Part shown: positions 61,680-64,000 of the stretch, in pieces
Layout: the number at the start of each line of letters is the position of its first letter
How positions within the stretch are numbered: position 1 is the stretch's first letter
Assembly (NCBI GenBank): GCA_016861025.1
Contig: BOKO01000008.1
Coordinates: forward strand, 124,001-188,000
Direction of reading: 5' to 3'
From: Chloroflexota bacterium
Lineage (GTDB): Bacteria; Chloroflexota; Anaerolineae; Caldilineales; Caldilineaceae
Length of the DNA: 64,000 nucleotides
The notes under the pieces: generated by a model
Seen by the model: only the letters and a program-made list of their open reading frames with translations
What the model was told of the DNA's origin: nothing
Database searches by the model: none
Position numbers and translations under genes: made by a program

Positions 61680-62714
61680 TCAAGATTGTTTGTGCGCCAC
61701 GAATTGGTAGCGTTGCAACAGTTTGTCTGGCAGTTCAACGGGTTGCAGGCGCGCCATCATCTGCCGGTCGGTGATGCGGCGCGGCGTCTGGCTGCGCTTG
61801 CTCAGCATTGTCGGAATTCGCTGAATCGCTTCGAGGCGACCGCGCAAACTGCTGCGAAGCCGTCCGCGGCGGGCAAGGTGCATGAGAGCGCCTGCTTCGC
61901 TCAATATCAGCAACGGCAGATAGGCGAGCAGGAAGCGCGCCGGATAATTCTTGGCGATCATCCAGATGCGGTTGCGCGCCAGGAGCCGGCTTTTCAGATG
62001 CGGGATTTGTGCTGTCGTCGCCGAATGTACATGAAAAACAATGGCGTCAGCGGCAAATCGACATTGCCAGCCTGCCCACTGCGCCCGCCATGCCAGGTCT
62101 ACATCCTCCAGATAGGCAAAGAAATCCTCGTCGAACAAGCCGATGTCATCGAGCATTCGGCGCCGGTACAGCCCGGCGCCGCCACTGGGCCCCAACAACT
62201 GATAAGGTGCAGGATAATTTTCCGGTCGATCCTGCAGGCCGCCGCCGATGCCCCACGCATAGCCCAGGCGGTCGACGGCAATGCCGGTGGAGTCGATCAC
62301 ATCGGCGTCGTGCATCGAAAGCATCCGACAGGCGCACATGCCGACGGCAGGATCGACCATCATTGCGACCATTGCCGCCAGCCATTGCGGGTGTGCGACG
62401 GCGTCGTTGTTGAGCAGTGCAATCAACCCGGCGGAGGTTGCCTGGATGCCCTGATTGCAGGCGGCGGCAAAGCCAACATTGCGCGCGTTGCGGATGATCT
62501 GGATGTGCGGATGATGCTGCTCCAGGTAGGCGACGGAGCCATCGGTGGATGCATTGTCGACGACGACGATTTCAACGTTTGGATGCGTCTGGCGGGAGAG
62601 GGCGAGCAGACACGCCGGCAAGAACATCAAACCGTTCCAGTTGACGATCACTACAGCAACTGCTGGAAAAGAGGAAATCGTCTCTGGTCGAGTGATATGC
62701 GCATCCATATTCAT
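61680..62714 (-). CDS. Family-2 glycosyltransferase, rhamnosyltransferase-like
   Basis: 344 aa, GT-A fold. It begins VAVVIVNWNGLMFLPACL. VVVDNASTDGSVAYL and NVGFAAACNQGIQ bind the nucleotide sugar, IALLNNDAV holds the DxD-like acidic pair, and EDVDLAWRAQWAG is the ED-LAWR acceptor motif of rhamnosyltransferase-like members. The C-terminal region has one hydrophobic stretch (ARFLLAYLPLLILSEAGAL) that may associate with the membrane. ATG overlaps the preceding stop by four bases. Confidence 0.9.
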   Translation of the reverse strand: MNMDAHITRPETISSFPAVAVVIVNWNGLMFLPACLLALSRQTHPNVEIVVVDNASTDGSVAYLEQHHPHIQIIRNARNVGFAAACNQGIQATSAGLIALLNNDAVAHPQWLAAMVAMMVDPAVGMCACRMLSMHDADVIDSTGIAVDRLGYAWGIGGGLQDRPENYPAPYQLLGPSGGAGLYRRRMLDDIGLFDEDFFAYLEDVDLAWRAQWAGWQCRFAADAIVFHVHSATTAQIPHLKSRLLARNRIWMIAKNYPARFLLAYLPLLILSEAGALMHLARRGRLRSSLRGRLEAIQRIPTMLSKRSQTPRRITDRQMMARLQPVELPDKLLQRYQFVAHKQS

Positions 62715-63982
62715 AATGATTCAACCAGGTCGCCGTAGAGTTTGGAGAGCATCGCGTATTTGCGCTCCCATGTGTGCTGCGCGTAGACCTTTGCTTCGCC
62801 CGTCGCGCCGAGATGTGTGGCGAAATCGCGGTCGTGCAGCAAGCGTGCAATCGCCGCCGCCAACGCCTCCGCATCGCCGAAGGGAATGAGCAAGCCGTCC
62901 TCGCCGTCGCTGACCACATCTGCCATGCCCCAGGCTGTGGAGCCGATCACCGGCTTTTGATACAGCCAGGCTTCGAGAAACACAATGCCGAACGAGTCGA
63001 TGCGCGAAGGGTTGACGAGCAGCGAGCAAGCCGCCAGCAGATTGCGCTTGGTCGGCTCGTCGATCGGGCCGAGCACAGTCACCCGCTCTCGCACCGATTG
63101 GGGCAGGTCGGCAAGGTAGCGACGCACATCCGCCATCATGCTTCCTGCCATCACCAGGCTAACTTTGTGGCCTTGTTCCCACAGCCGGCGCAGCGCTTCG
63201 ATGGTTGTCATTGCGCCTTTGTCGTAGGCAAGTGCATTGAGGTATGCCACGATCGGCGTCTCGATGCCGAATTGGCGACGAAACATCCATTCGTCACCGC
63301 CAAGCACGCGCGAGGGCGTCACCCCGGAGCCGACGACCTGGATGCGCGCGCCATCGACGCCTTGTGCGGTGTAATAATTGCGCTCCGTCGGTGTCATGGC
63401 AACCAATGCGGTGCTTCGCCGTGCAATGTCGAGCTGATGGCGCATTGTGTAGACGCGGCTCGGACGGTCGCTTCCCGGCTTTGGGCCGGCGCCAAGATGT
63501 GTGAAGGGCGTCAAGACAAAAGGCAGGCGATGTTGCTTGGCAAACCGCAGTGCATCGTAACTCAGCCCCTCAAAAACGATGCTGAACGCACCGACCAGAT
63601 CGAACCCCTCGTCGGTGTTTGCCAGCCACGCCCGCACCTGTGGCGTCCACGGCGCAAATTTCGCCAGCCCGTGCAACAAGCCCACAGGCGCGTGGATACT
63701 CGAGAGAAACCAGATCAACAGCCGTCCCGCCGGAAAAGCAATGCCTGGCATCGGAAAATGACGAACCGGGAAGCGCAAAATTCGCACACCTTCGTGCTCT
63801 GCCGTGGCGGGCGAAGCGAGCTGACCGCGACGACTCCAGAATGCATCCAGGCTTTGCGCCGCCGTCGTCACTATCGTGACTGTGTGCCCTTCCGCTGCAA
63901 GACGTTGCGACAACTCGGCAATGTGTGATTCTGCGCCTCCCAAAGCGGGCCAATAGCGCGGGGCGATGTGAAGGATGCGCAT
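62711..63982 (-). CDS. GT4-family glycosyltransferase, first gene of the ten-gene operon in the window
   Basis: 423 aa, GT-B fold. HIAPRYWPALGGAESHIAELSQRLAAEGHTVTIVTT is interrupted here only for length; the GGAESH glycine loop is clear. The donor domain has IVAYLNALAYDKGAMTTIEAL and the EX7E-like RIDSFGIVFLEAWLYQKPVIG. A cytoplasmic nucleotide-sugar-dependent transferase, similar to capsule and exopolysaccharide enzymes. The ATG lies 18 bases from the window edge, so upstream operon members cannot be excluded. Confidence 0.9.
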   Translation of the reverse strand: MRILHIAPRYWPALGGAESHIAELSQRLAAEGHTVTIVTTAAQSLDAFWSRRGQLASPATAEHEGVRILRFPVRHFPMPGIAFPAGRLLIWFLSSIHAPVGLLHGLAKFAPWTPQVRAWLANTDEGFDLVGAFSIVFEGLSYDALRFAKQHRLPFVLTPFTHLGAGPKPGSDRPSRVYTMRHQLDIARRSTALVAMTPTERNYYTAQGVDGARIQVVGSGVTPSRVLGGDEWMFRRQFGIETPIVAYLNALAYDKGAMTTIEALRRLWEQGHKVSLVMAGSMMADVRRYLADLPQSVRERVTVLGPIDEPTKRNLLAACSLLVNPSRIDSFGIVFLEAWLYQKPVIGSTAWGMADVVSDGEDGLLIPFGDAEALAAAIARLLHDRDFATHLGATGEAKVYAQHTWERKYAMLSKLYGDLVESL

Positions 63983-64000
63983 TATCGTGCATGAACCGGC

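Overview
The window is about 60% GC and encodes large SARP/BTAD and MalT/LuxR-type regulators, ABC export modules, CotH-like and von Willebrand lipoproteins, and many family-39-like membrane glycosyltransferases. This repertoire suggests a filamentous Chloroflexota bacterium (Anaerolineae/Caldilineae-like). That placement is inferred from gene content, not from a marker gene. Most genes have recognisable AGGAGG-type ribosome binding sites, and several starts below were chosen on that basis.

Layout. 1-8.9 kb: the 3' end of radA, a small CBM48 glycogen-binding-type protein, an AT-rich spacer with two strong hairpins, leuS, an MFS transporter, a GNAT acetyltransferase, an M48-like protein that has lost zinc ligands, and a RlaP-type nucleotidyltransferase preceded by a frameshifted partner. 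9.0-10.3 kb: an IS3-family element inserted into the start of a second, different IS and itself truncated. 10.3-16.0 kb: a four-gene minus-strand operon of unrecognised function. It encodes a coiled-coil protein, two proteins with a caspase-like His/Cys arrangement, and a membrane-anchored protein. It lies next to a Crp/Fnr regulator and a divergent BTAD regulator. This is the best candidate for an undescribed system. 20.5-21.7 kb: a gene graveyard (pfkB, CPBP protease and M48 fragments).

21.7-36.6 kb, all minus strand: an ABC-2 permease fused to an M1 aminopeptidase with its ATPase, a CotH lipoprotein, a solute-binding protein with NBR1-like and Ig-like domains, a MalT-type regulator, a VWA lipoprotein and a Gfo/Idh/MocA oxidoreductase. 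Two of these genes share a 33-bp element at the same distance (137/138 nt) before their start codons, followed by structured leaders. 36.6-43.4 kb: a palindrome cluster with a 136-bp inverted-repeat element, a membrane protein, a MacA/MacB-type ABC operon flanked by 82-85 bp direct repeats, and a decayed UPF0175/DUF3368 toxin-antitoxin pair.

43.4-64 kb: two cell-surface glycan clusters. One is a plus-strand operon (membrane glycosyltransferase, methyltransferase, DPM1-like glycosyltransferase, perosamine-synthase-like aminotransferase). The other is a ten-gene, tightly overlapping minus-strand operon (two GT4, one GT2, three membrane glycosyltransferases, LysE exporter, PH-like membrane protein, tandem GNAT). 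A second BTAD regulator lies between them. Together they plausibly build and attach surface polysaccharide or glycoprotein glycans. I found no tRNA, rRNA or CRISPR array.
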